Origin: Aphrocallistes beatrix
Lineage: Eukaryota; Porifera; Hexactinellida; Sceptrulophora; Aphrocallistidae
Assembly: GCA_963281255.1 (NCBI GenBank)
Contig: OY725488.1
Span: 4,115,925 to 4,179,924 of the forward strand
Length of the DNA stretch: 64,000 nucleotides
Reading direction: 5' to 3'
In this document: positions 1 through 10,436 of the stretch, piece by piece
How positions within the stretch are numbered: the first letter of the stretch is position 1
Layout: every line of letters begins with the position of its first letter
The notes under the pieces: generated by a model
The model's input: only the letters and a program-made list of their open reading frames with translations
Database searches by the model: none
What the model was told of the DNA's origin: nothing
Position numbers and translations under genes: made by a program

Positions 1-995
1 ATCTCATCAAATATTTTCATAGGCTTTTGGGGGTTTTTTTCCCTTTAATTGGTATGCGTCTGGTTAGCATGATATTGCTTTTTGAAACTGAAATTCTAGA
101 GCACAGCATCAGAGAACAGCCATAAGTACAATCACTAGTTACTTTATTCCTTCTTTTATCATAATATCTATTGTTTTATTTGTTGTTTTTGGAGTCTTTA
201 TTACATACCCTGCCTGGCCAGAAGTAGTAGAACACCCATCATATTGCTTTGCATCATAAATCATACTAATTGGGTCTATCTATGGAGGCAAATTCGTTAA
301 AACCACGATAGTTACTGAAAATCTAATATCAAATGCAAAGTCTAAACACTCGAATTATTCAGTCTAAAGGTTTTCTATATATCAATTATACTTAAAATGT
401 AGTTAATATCACTTGAGCACCTTCATCCGCTTGTTCCAATAATATCTAATGTTTTTAGCAAGTGGCAAATGGCACAAGTTGAGGAAGGTGTTAGTAATTA
501 CTTTTTAGAAAGGATTAATCTATAGGATGCTTCTAAATTGATTAGTTCGAGTGTGTAGATTTCGAAATTGATGTTAGATTTTAATGAACTTTAGCGGTTA
601 TAATTGATTGCCCTCCATAAAACTTATGATTCGAAGCAATATGGTGTTCCAATACTTGCAGTGTACATAGATTTATTATAAAACATGTTTATCTGTGTGG
701 GTGAATTTATAAGTAACAATGTTTTGGTGCCTAAATTTTTCCATTTTCCGTACATCAAAATGTACGAAAAAAGTTTCTACTGTAATCATATTTAACTAGT
801 ACTAGATACAATTTAGCTACTAATACGTATTTACCTTAGTAGGATCCTGATTTTATTATCATTCACCTCACTCTCACTCAATTTTAAATATTTCAGCCCG
901 TACTACATATATTGTCTCTAACGCACCATTTTAATTGATTTGTCGTGACATGTGGCGCAGGAATGCAATAGTTGAAATATTTAACTTAATAGAGG
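1..995. other. AT-rich stretch, nothing recognised
   Basis: No open frame of useful length, no terminal inverted repeat and no protein similarity that I can recognise on either strand. It is probably decayed repeat or intergenic DNA. Confidence 0.5.
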
Positions 996-2050
996 CATAG
1001 CCTACTGTATATAAGGCCTCAGAGTAACTTGACTAGGGATGCGGTAGAAGATGGTTGAACTAATACATGAGCTGCCTTAAATCATTGACAAAGCACAATA
1101 GAGCTTAGGAATGTATTACCAGCATATATAAATATGGTGTCAAAGTACCTATACCCGTTGTTAAAATTTAGATTTGTCACGATATGGTTGCGCAATAGGT
1201 TGGTAGGTGATTTTCAGAGGCAGTTTAGGGGCACTTCTAAGTGTTTTTGTCATAAAATTTTTCGCTTAGAACTGAGATGTGAATAGGTTAAAACGAAAAA
1301 TCAAGAATTTTTTCATGGAATGTTCCTACATTCCAGTGTTGCTATGGAAACGTGTTTTGGTCAGTTGGGGTTATATCTTGAAAACTAGAATAGCTCCACA
1401 TTCAAATGTAAAACCATTAGATAGCGAATATAACACTTCATATTAAGCGATAATATAATTTCGACCTCTAAATTCAATGGTTTATGAGATATTCAGCAAT
1501 GTATCATATTGGTCACATTTGGTAATTTGTCGAATATCTCGTAAACCATTGAATTTAGAGATCGAAATTATAATATCGCTTAATAGGAAGTAGTATATTC
1601 GCTATCAAATGGAATTATATTTGAATGTTTAGCTATCGTAGTTTTCAAGATATAACCCCAACTGACCAAAACACGTTTCCATAGCAACACTGGAATGTTG
1701 CAACATTCCATGAAAAATTCCAGATTTTTCGTATTAACCCATTCACATCTCAGTTCTAAGCGAAAAAATTATAATAAAAACACTTAGAAGTGCCCCTAAA
1801 CGGCCCCTGAAATTCACCAAATTTGTCACAAATTTAACCTATTGCGCAACCATATGGTGACTAATCAAATTTTAACAACGGATATGGGTACTTTGACACC
1901 ATATTTATATATGCTGGTAATACATTCCTAAGCTCTATTGTGCTTTGTCAATGATTTAAGGCAGCTCATGTATAAGTTCAACCATCTTCTACCGCATCCC
2001 TAGTTACAAATCCACAAGTTACTGTGAGGCCTTATATACAGTAGGATATG
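996..2050. mobile_element. Foldback MITE F1, full-length copy (two ~500-bp inverted arms)
   Basis: The left arm begins CATAGCCTACTGTATATAAG and the right arm ends with its complement (CTTATATACAGTAGGATATG). Both arms share the same internal sequence in opposite orientation (GATGCGGTAGAAGATGG, AGCACAATAGAGCTTAGGAA, ATATATAAATATGGTGTCA), meeting at a short loop near 1490-1540. There is no coding capacity. Related copies lie at 28382-29004, 59075-59544, about 41540-41745 (diverged) and 47675-47775 (fragment). I could not define the target duplication, so the superfamily is unknown. Confidence 0.85.
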
Positions 2051-2104
2051 TTAGAGGATAATTAAGTTGAAATCTTATAAGGTGAATCGAATGTGAAAAT
2101 CATG

Positions 2105-2583
2105 CTTCCATCCTCCAGGGATCCCTGGATTATCCAGGGATTTTAAGCTTTTAACTAGCCTATAATAATTCCATTATTGTAATATAGTTCATGGAATTTA
2201 TTGAATAATTTTATGTTCCTCATTATTTATCAAGTCTTCAGGAAACTATGAAAATTCCTGGATCACGAATTTCGAAGATTGTCATATAATTTTGATCAAG
2301 TGATTATTTAACGCGTTAGATGACATTATATATGATGTACCTTTTCCTAAATCGTTTACTTATTCTTTTCGAAATCTTTAATTACATATATTCGGCCTTT
2401 ATTTAAAATCCATGGAATTCCCTGGATATCCAGGGATTTCCCTGGATCTCGAATTTGCAATTTCAGTCTATTGATTCATTCTAATTTAGTCATTAAAATT
2501 AAAAAATATAACATCTAGGGATTTACCATTGAAATCCAGGGATTTCACTCCTAAATCCAGGGAAATTTTCAAGACGGGTTGGT
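2105..2583. repeat. CCAGGGAT-motif repeat element
   Basis: Dense with GGGATCCCTGGAT / CCAGGGATTT / TCCCTGGATATCCAGGGA motifs at both ends (2116-2150 and 2405-2575), separated by AT-rich sequence. A partial copy in opposite orientation lies at 28247-28378, sharing the end GGTTGGTAA and the interior (ATAATGAGGAACATAAAATT). It is probably a non-autonomous DNA transposon. The terminus and target duplication are not resolved. Confidence 0.6.
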
Positions 2584-3700
2584 AAGTATGGAAAATACTA
2601 ATTTGAAGTTAAGTTTGGTGAACTGTTACTGATCTAATGTTATTTACTTCATGAATAAAATAGTATAGCAACAATTTGATTGGAGTGCTAGAATACATTT
2701 TGCTGGGGAATGTATAGTTCAATCGCGCTTTGCACACCTGCTTTGAGATATGCCAACGCTTCCCATCTGCAGAGTCTTTTGTTTGAGCCTAGGGATATCA
2801 GAGAATTCAGAAGCGCCCTACCGGCGCCTGATATTAATTCGTCTTACAAAATGATCAAAACATAGATAGAATTCAAAATAATGGAGGTGCCAATGACGCC
2901 ATTATCCTTGATGAATGTGCATCTTTGCCCAAAATTTCAGGATTACCGCATTATCTAAAGTTTTGTAGAACTGAAAATTCGTGAAAACCGATCAGTTGTT
3001 ATAATTTTTTTATAAATTTGTCAAAGCAAGTAAAGTATAGAATTGGATTGATTTTCGTATAGGATCATTGAAACCACGAAACATGCATAATCCGGCCCTG
3101 TTTTGAAATTGAATGTAGGCAATGTTCTTTTAAATTATTACTATTTTAGTCTTTGTAACTTATTACATCTTTTTCTAAGCATATGTTAATTTGCCTGATT
3201 ACAGGGCGCTGTGCGGATTTGCGTAGCGCGAGGAGAGAATACTCCGTATCCGCAGGATCGCCCAGCAGGTACCTCGGAATACCAAATACTACCGAGACCC
3301 CATAAGTAGACGAATGTTGATAGAATAATTAAATTATGACTTATTTGTGATTGATGTTGTTGATATCGATACTATAAAATTTCTAGAAATAAAAATGCTG
3401 AAAATTACTTATAATTCCGTATTGCGTTGATATTTTTACATGAGAGCCAGATGCTGGTTTCATAGTGAGCCAGATGCTGGTTTCATGTGAAACCGTTTCA
3501 CAGATTTCACGAATGAGTATCTTAAGTGTTATGACGTTACTGTTACACGATGAAGTGGTGCCAGCCGGTGAGGGCAGAGGGAACTTTATTGGAATGGATG
3601 GATCAGCATGTTTAGAAACAACTACCTCGGTATATGAGTTAAAATCTAACATTTTATGTAAATATACATGCTCAGTGATTCACAAATTATCCATACCATG
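2584..3700. other. Non-coding stretch with a short GC-rich block
   Basis: Mostly AT-rich and unassigned. At about 3205-3300 a GC-richer block (GGGCGCTGTGCGGATTTGCG ... CCTCGG ... CCGAGACCCC) contains a small inverted repeat. It resembles no tRNA or 5S gene I can identify. Open frames here are short and overlap on both strands, so none is called. Confidence 0.4.
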
Positions 3701-3708
3701 GTCTCATC

Positions 3709-3945
3709 CAGGGTTGGGTTCAAGTACTTCTGTAAGTATTTAAGTACAAGTACAAGTACACCGAAAAAATGGCGAAAGTACTTAAGTACAAGTACAAGTA
3801 CTTTAGAAAAATGTGGAAAGTACTTAAGTACAAATACAAGTACAACGAAAAAATGGCGAAAGTACTTAAGTACAAGTACAAGTACTCAAAAAATGTACTT
3901 AAGTACAGAAGTACTTAAGTACAATTGTACTTGAACCCAACCCTG
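3709..3945. mobile_element. 237-bp hAT MITE with perfect 8-bp target duplication
   Basis: The ends are CAGGGTTGGGTTCAAGTAC and its complement GTACTTGAACCCAACCCTG. The element is flanked on both sides by GTCTCATC (3701-3708 and 3946-3953), an exact 8-bp target duplication typical of hAT transposition. The interior is built almost entirely from repeats of AAGTACAAGTACAAGTAC alternating with GAAAAAATGGCGAAAGTACTT blocks. There is no coding capacity, so it needs a transposase from elsewhere. Confidence 0.95.
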
Positions 3946-4167
3946 GTCTCATCATAAATTATGTATTGGGTACCTTCAATATACCCCGATTATAACTAAT
4001 CATTATTAGTAATTTTTATTTTGCGGATTTATATAACTAAAATATATAAATACTAAGTCAATCATTCTAATAGACTAATGAAATGGTGCTGATTAGTAGA
4101 CTTAGACTAGAGATTGGTTAAACCAGTCAAATTTGATTTTCTGAAAATGTTTATATTATACTGGTCT

Positions 4168-4345
4168 ACAAGGGCGCTTCACTTGCTAGCGCTCCGCGGG
4201 TGACGCAAACTTTTGTGTCTGCCAAAGGCGCACTTTTAGCGCCTTGGCTCACATTTATTAATTATGAGGGAGATAACTTCCCTAAACACGTCTGTCTTAC
4301 TGTTACAAATGATATCACTCAAAAATCACAAAATTTGTTAAATTT
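4168..4345 (+). repeat. R1 repeat, 5' part
   Basis: Diverged copy of the beginning of the R1 family described at 50022-50585: GC-rich hairpins (CAAGGGCGCTTCACTTGCTA, GCGCACTTTTAGCGCC) followed by TTAATTATGAGGGAGATAAC. The remainder of the element fades out within AT-rich DNA. Confidence 0.6.
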
Positions 4346-5387
4346 TCATTTATGAAGCGTAAAGATTTCGTCATTTGGTGATATTAACCTATATGAAGTA
4401 TATTAATATGCACAGTCTATTAAAATTTCAGCCTTCTATCACCTAAAAGGGCTGACATAGTATAGTCGAAAAATTTGAAATTTCTAATTATAAAAAGTTG
4501 ACAAAGACGCCATAATTCCATGATGAGCCATAACTCAAAGGCTCCAACATGGTAAAAATCAGTTTTCTGTGAAATCTAATTCTAATCAACCATAATATTA
4601 ATATATTAAGTCGACAGGGCCCCAAATTTAAAAAAAATGGCAATCCGAAACATATTGTAATTTTATTTTTTATCATTCTAGGATGTCAAAATAATCCGAA
4701 AATAAAAATTTTTTCAATCCCATGATTATTTATCTACTTTTTTTATCTGGTAAAATTTAGCCTTTTTCATTCAAAATCTATTAACCTCATTGACATTGAC
4801 TTTTGCTTGTTCATTTCTGGTTAAGTCATTTTGGACGGGGAATCCATAAAATGTGGGGTCCAAGCTATAAATAGAATGAACCCCAAGTCATTGATGGGTT
4901 GAAATAAATTTTTGAAATTGCATGGGCGTTCATTAGTAAATCACCTTAACTCAGGATTTTGATTATAATTTAAGCACAAACATATTGCAAAAAACACAAA
5001 ATATTCTGATTAAGCTAGTAGCGAGGCCGACTTTTGGATAAAAGTAAAGTGTAAAAACGGAAAATTATTTTGTCCAAAAATTACCTTATTGAATAGCTTG
5101 ACAAAATATTTTTATTTTAAATGAATATTAATATTGAACAAAATAGCTTAGCTACTGGTAGCTTTTTCAATCGCTAATGATAATTCCTTATCAATAGTGT
5201 TGTTATGCCTACTGGCCCAAAAATTGTTCTAAACTCATATAATGCATTAATTCTTTTACTAATCATAAACTGTATTACATTGGTTGAATTAAGACTTTTA
5301 TTTTTGAGTTTTTGAGTGTCTGTCGCCTTAACATACAGTAAGACGACATAATTATTTAGAATCAAAGAATTCTCAAGTACATATATA
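4346..5387. other. AT-rich stretch, nothing clear
   Basis: About 4400-4680 still resembles the middle of R1 (CAGTCTATTAAAATTTCAGCC, then ATGATGAGCCATAACTCAAAG). The rest shows no recognisable gene or element. Confidence 0.4.
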
Positions 5388-6160
5388 CAGGGTGACACAT
5401 AAGTTCTGTTACAACTTCATTAGGTATAAAATTTCTTATACTCAAACGATCTTAGTTATTATGTTCCTTAGAGATTGTAATTCGAATATTTTCAATGATT
5501 TTAAAAGATTTTTCGATTCTATGACTTAGAAATGTGTTTTGCATGGTGAGTTTTGTGGAGAAAAAATGTGTCCTGACACGCAGCGAAAATCGTGAATCAA
5601 GGTCCACTGCTTTTCAAGTTATTTTCCCAGAGTCTTCAAATTCTAGGAAAAATTAGCTCACACATTTTCCTAGAACACCCTAAATTTGTAGAAATATAAG
5701 ATGTTCAGATCAGTGCATTTTGAAGACCAATTGGATTAGATTCTTTTGTGGTGTGAATAAAAGTGCCATTTTGGGGAATTTTGCAAAATGTACCTGATTT
5801 GAACTGCGACTGAATAACTTTTTCTAGTTTCTGATAACGAATTCAGTGGATTTATGAAATATTTCTATGGCGAATGAAAGGTACCTGGTGCTAAATCGTC
5901 ATCGGACATCGATTATAAAGACATTTTTTACAGAAGCAGTGGGCCCTGATTCGCGATTTTCACTGCGTGCCAGGAAACATTTTTTTTCACAAAATTCACC
6001 ATACAAAACACATTTCTAAGTCATTGAGTCGAAAAACTTTTAAAATCATTGTTATAAATATTCGAATTACAATCTCTAAGGACCATAATAACTAAGATCG
6101 TTTGAGCATAAGAAATTTTATACCTAATGAAGCTTGTAACAGAACTTATGTGTCACCCTG
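5388..6160. mobile_element. Palindromic mariner-type MITE, TA target
   Basis: The termini CAGGGTGACACATAAGTTCT and AGAACTTATGTGTCACCCTG are exact complements and are flanked by TA (5386-5387 and 6161-6162). The inverted similarity continues inward for most of the 773 bp; for example the hairpin arm near 5573 (GACACGCAGCGAAAATCGTG) pairs with the one near 5955. No transposase frame. CAGGGTG ends and a TA target are typical of Tc1/mariner-derived MITEs. Confidence 0.85.
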
Positions 6161-6283
6161 TATATTAAATAGTACTCTTTCCTGAAACGAATAGTCATAA
6201 GAAAAGTTTTTGTTAGTATTTCAATATTTAATAGGGTATCCACTATTATTTACTACTATTCTACATCTTTTTGGCATAGAATG

Positions 6284-7152
6284 TCAATATGGTTTCAAAA
6301 ATTCCGGACTTATCTCATTCCAAATCTGGTTCAACTTGAACTCAAGTACAGATAATGTAGTAGGCCTTCGGTGCGGGAGCCTATTGAGTTGATATTTAAT
6401 CCAAGCAAATAAATTCTCTATTGGATTAATATCTGGGCTTTGACTTAGCCAATCTAACAACTTCCGAGTCATATTTTCTTCCATAGACGTCTTCACAACT
6501 TTGGACTTGTGCTTAGGGTCGTTATCCTCTACAAGAACCCAGCTATTTTGATGGAATACCTCTGCGTGGGATAGTAAATGCCATTGTAGGATTTTGCAGT
6601 ATAAGACACCTGCTAAACTCTGACGGAATATACATAAGGGAAAAGTTCCCATTGAAGAAAATGCTGTCCAGATGTGCACCTTTTTCCTATGCTTAGGGAC
6701 AGTTTGCCAGCGTTTTTTTCAGCTTTTGTCCATATCTTCACTCTACCTCCATGCAACCAGAAGGAAGCTTCATCACAAAATATAGCATTCATCCAGTGTT
6801 TTTTCTCGTATTTCCTTGCCCAATCAATTCTTTCAATACGGTTCTTCTCGGATAGCATGAAGGTTTTAAGCGGAAACACCTTCTTGTACTAGTGTCTTGC
6901 AAGTGCTCGCTCAACAGTACGTTTACCCACGGCAATATTTAAATTTGCATTCATATCTTTGATAGTTTATGCTCCTTTAGACCTACGAATTTGTTGCGAA
7001 AGACTTCCTTTTATTGCCTGGTACTTTACTGCTGGTCTACAGGCGCCTTTCAAGAGTGCGGCCTGTCTTAACGCGGTTGAGTATATTGTAGACCGTTGCC
7101 AGACTAACGGATAAAGGTTGAGATATAGCCCGAGGAGTGTGCCTACCGACAA
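6284..7152 (-). pseudogene. Tc1-like transposase pseudogene
   Basis: Encoded a Tc1/mariner transposase, the DDE enzyme that cuts and pastes its element at TA sites. Reading leftward from 7152, a helix-turn-helix-like part (SLSQQIRRSKGA ... VGKRTVERALARH) leads to DEASFWLHGG with the first catalytic Asp. The second Asp is in VEDNDPKH and the Glu in SPDINPIENLFAWIK, ending ISPEFLKPY near 6284. By my count 35 residues separate the second Asp and the Glu, one more than classic Tc1. Two in-frame stops (about 6955 and 6887) and a frameshift near 6650 inactivate it. Terminal repeats were not located. The palindromic MITE lies just downstream but need not be related. Confidence 0.9.
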
Positions 7153-7488
7153 CTTCGGATAATATCTTAATTTGTTCCCGCTTATGTTTCTGGGACCATT
7201 AGAGAAAGTTTGTAAGCTAATGAAAATATATTTAATAAAAACATAGTTATTGAAAAAAATGACAAAACTATGAAACCTCTCAAGATTCCACAGCTACATC
7301 TTGTAAAGTAAAGTGTAAGTTGCTATCATTACGTAGCATTCTAGTAGTTCCACAATACACATAAATATGAATAAAATTGATTTCGTCTATGACCATAACT
7401 TATTGAATTGCTGCTACTTAGGTCATTTCAAAAGTACTGATCACCCCCCACCAATTTGATATTAGGCAATGACTGATGTGTTATTTAG

Positions 7489-8515
7489 TTACATATTTTC
7501 GAAATAGTCTCCCTTGACGCGAATACACTCCTTTAGACGGTCGACCCAGCAGTGGAATGTCTTTTTATACTCCGTCTGTGCGATCGATTTCAGGTACTTA
7601 TCAATTGCGAATCCAATCTCCATTCGACTAGTGAACTCCTTGCCAGAGAGATGACTTTTCAGCTTTGAAAACAGCCAGAAGTCACAAGGACTTAGGTCAG
7701 GGGAATAGGGAGGATGATTCAGTCCTCGATGTATGCGGCGACTTGTTTAGTTTTATGGCTACTGGCATTATCATGCAGAAGTTTTAATCCACGAGGACCA
7801 GTTCTCGGCCGACGCTCTGTGTAGTATTTACTGACTTATGCGACCACTTGAGTGCAATATAAGTCTTCTGAACGTAAACTTGAGCAACTGGACCGTAGGC
7901 GTCAAGTGCAATTGCGTACATTACCTTCTTGGCACGGAAATCTGGACGCGATTTTTAGGTCGGGGTTCGCCCGGATGCAGCCAACACAAATTTTTCCTTG
8001 GATTTAGGTTGTGAATAGTAAATCCAAGTTTGATCTATGGTTACAATCTCATAGAGTCGCCTTGCATCAAATTTTTCATACTGTAAAATTTTTAATAACA
8101 TTCTACCCTCTGTTTCATCTGGGCCTCAGCAAATGCGGCACCCACCGAGCGGAAACCTTCCTTACTCCGAGATCTTCCTTCAGAATGCGGTAAATACTTC
8201 CCGTTGAGATATCCGTATACTTAGAAATCTCTTCAATAAAGCAGCAAGGGTCATTTCGAATAAATTCACCAACTAACTCAATTGAGGGTTCACAGGTTGC
8301 AGATTTAGGTCTATCAGTCCGAGGCTCATCTTCAATGCTGTCTCATCCCTCTCTAAATATTTGAGCCCATCTTCTAACCGTGGAATAAGCTAGTGCTTGA
8401 TCTCCACAAATTCCACTAGATCATTGTGGATGTTCCTGTTCGAATCTTTTAGCAGTTAACGAATCTTGATATACGCCCTCTGCTCTTGCTCAATAACTGA
8501 CAATTTTGAAGCCAT
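7489..8515 (-). pseudogene. mariner transposase pseudogene
   Basis: A mariner-type DDD transposase read right to left. The start is the ATG at 8513-8515 (MASKLSVIEQEQRAYI). Helix-turn-helix text (STVRRWAQIFREG, SIEDEPRTDRPKSA, STGSIYRILKEDLGVRKVSA) is followed by the first Asp (EIVTIDQTWIYY), the second (LHDNASSHKT) and the third (YSPDLSPCDFWLF). The terminal 80 codons are intact to the stop at 7489 (WVDRLKECIRVKGDYFENM). The span of about 342 codons equals a normal mariner. Frameshifts near 8450, 8360, 8130, 7990, 7810 and 7725, plus stop codons, make it non-functional. Only one possible end (GGTCATTTCAAAAGTACTG near 7431) was seen. Confidence 0.9.
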
Positions 8516-8566
8516 AAATGTATAAGTAGCCAAAACTGATGAGATTAAATGATGATTATACATCAC

Positions 8567-8640
8567 TTCAAACCTGATGACATCGAGAGAACCTACAATA
8601 ACAGGTTTCGTACTGTTACTATTTCCGGGATATGATAGCT
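8567..8640 (+). repeat. R5 short dispersed repeat
   Basis: GATGACATCGAGAGAACC ... TTTCGTACTGTTAC recurs at 17795-17868 with about the same spacing. It is probably one end of an uncharacterised element. No coding. Confidence 0.5.
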
Positions 8641-8684
8641 CAAAAGAAAATTTTAATACCCTGTATCATAGCACTCTATACACC

Positions 8685-8815
8685 AAGGGTCGGGAGCCTA
8701 TGGCACTCAAGCATAAATTGATGGCACGCATATATGTGGGTCGACAGACCGACATTTATGTGCATTGAGGGGTCGGTTACCCTAGGCAGGCTTGCCACTG
8801 GCACACAAGGTCATA
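8685..8815 (+). repeat. hAT-like terminal fragments
   Basis: CAAGGGTCGGGAGCCTATGG and GGGGTCGGTTACCCTAGGC both resemble hAT element ends of the CAGGGGTCGGCAACC type. They lie in the same orientation about 85 bp apart, so this is not one intact element. No target duplication was found. Confidence 0.35.
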
Positions 8816-9130
8816 AATATATTGACATTTGAATAAATAAAAGTTGAATATTTCTATTTTCTAAGGTTAGATTTTAACCTCGACTAGTTTTCTTTTTCAT
8901 TTACTATAACCATAAAACAAATAACCAAAAGTATATTGGCTATATTCACATGAACTACTTTTATCATAACTTAGCTTACTGATGTCAGTAAATATTTTGC
9001 ATATTCCGATTGACTGTTCCTATTAGATATTCTGACTTAAATTTCAATCTCAGTGTTAAATACTGTAATTACTAATATTGAAGATGATAGAATTAGACCT
9101 GAGAGAAACTATCCCAAAGTTATTCAAGGC
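8816..9130. other. AT-rich stretch, nothing recognised
   Basis: No open frame, repeat family or terminus recognised. Confidence 0.4.
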
Positions 9131-9220
9131 AGGTATCACAAATTCTAATCTTAGTGCACTGGAAGTAAGCATGCACCGAATTTGGAATTCGATAGAACCG
9201 GATTTTTTGAGACCCTAATG
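9131..9220 (+). pseudogene. Tc1-like transposase C-terminal fragment
   Basis: About 26 codons read NSNLSALEVSMHRIWNSIEP then DFLRP and a stop, matching the end of Tc1-family transposases (compare IWNEISPEFLKPY in the copy ending at 6284). The same SNLSA text occurs in the fragment at 31465-31560, so the two belong to one family. No catalytic residues remain. Confidence 0.7.
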
Positions 9221-9900
9221 ACAATTTAAGCCAAAGCATCGAAAATGTGTTACCAGAGTAAAGGATTTAATATTAAATATTAGACTTTACACACGATTAA
9301 GTAACAATGAACTATTACTTAAAGATTATTGATTCTTATGCATTAGTAACATAGAAAAGAATTCTCAATTTCATCTTGACAGACTGTATTTGTATATTCA
9401 AAACTATATTAGTATATCATAAACTAGGAATAACCAAATAATCATGATCATTAATTAAACTTGATGTTTTTCGATTTTGAATATTGATGTAAAAAGCTTT
9501 TGATATTATAATATTTGTCAATGGAATTGTGCAATATACTCTCTATAAAATTGCAAAGTTCACAGGTAGAAAAACAAAAAATCAGTCCAACTTGACTCAT
9601 GATTCCTTATGTATTTGGTGGATCGGTCTCAAACTCCTTGCGGGCCACAGGATTGACACCCCTTCTATAAGTTGAAAATACCCCAAGGCTAAATAAGGTT
9701 TAATTATTCGCACGCTTAGTATTGATTATAACAACAAGTCGTTAGTGATGTCGATTATAACAAAAGTTTTCAGAGATGTTATATACCTTATAATTAATCA
9801 ATGTGAGCCTAGGCGCCCAAAGGATGCTTCCGGCGGGCACAAAGTGACTGCCAGTGGAGCTCACTTGTGATTCATTGTTTCTAAAAAGATGTCGAAACAT
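9221..9900. other. AT-rich stretch with a hAT-like end
   Basis: At 9620-9664 the complement reads AGGGGTGTCAATCCTGTGGC then CCGCAAGG, which resembles the ends of hAT elements. The rest is unassigned. A GC-richer patch at 9805-9870 is also unassigned. Confidence 0.35.
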
Positions 9901-9924
9901 AATTTATAGGGGTCTATTTTTGAC

Positions 9925-10215
9925 ACAGGTGGAGACAATTATTTCAAAGAGCGAGCTGGTATAAAAAGTCTGAGAGCTGGAAAGAGCTGGAATAAAGAGT
10001 ATATAGAGACCGAGGTAGGACCTCGGGGACACTGTATATAACGGGAGTGTAAGATTTATTTGAACCGATAATACCCTTTGAATAGATAAATCTAGTATAT
10101 ACCAGCATACTTCACCTCGTAATTGTTGGTGATGTGCTGGAGTCCCAGATATTATTTGAGATATGCAACGAAGAAATAGTTCCCGTCCTTTTCTATAGGA
10201 TCGCATTGCTACGGT
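9925..10215 (+). repeat. Possible solo LTR or LTR-leader fragment
   Basis: The segment has a TATA-like box (TATAAAAAG near 9960), a downstream AATAAA inside GAGCTGGAATAAAGAG and a TTGGTGATGTGCTGGAGTCCC stretch that vaguely resembles a primer-binding site. No second LTR copy or coding domain was found nearby. The open frame on the opposite strand is not supported by any motif. Confidence 0.25.
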
Positions 10216-10436
10216 GTCAAATGAGAAAGAAGCTGTCCTAATAAGGCTCTATGCTGCTCTATCTACGTATTATGTATCCCAGACCCCGCTTGTTGCATAT
10301 TTCTTGCTGCCAAAGCATTGTAATAGGGTAGTAGCATAGACTAGAGTTGAAACAATCTGAAATCGGTAGAGTTTGTGCACATTGAATAGGATAGGCTAGG
10401 GATGGAGAAGCAGTGAAATATTTGGTTTCAAGATGT

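Noticed and set aside
3205..3300. Possible small RNA gene in a GC-rich block
   Set aside because: A short inverted repeat is present but there is no cloverleaf, box or promoter element I can name.
9904..10206. 100-codon minus-strand frame
   Set aside because: No motif, and the opposite strand shows LTR-like TATA and polyadenylation features; more likely non-coding repeat.
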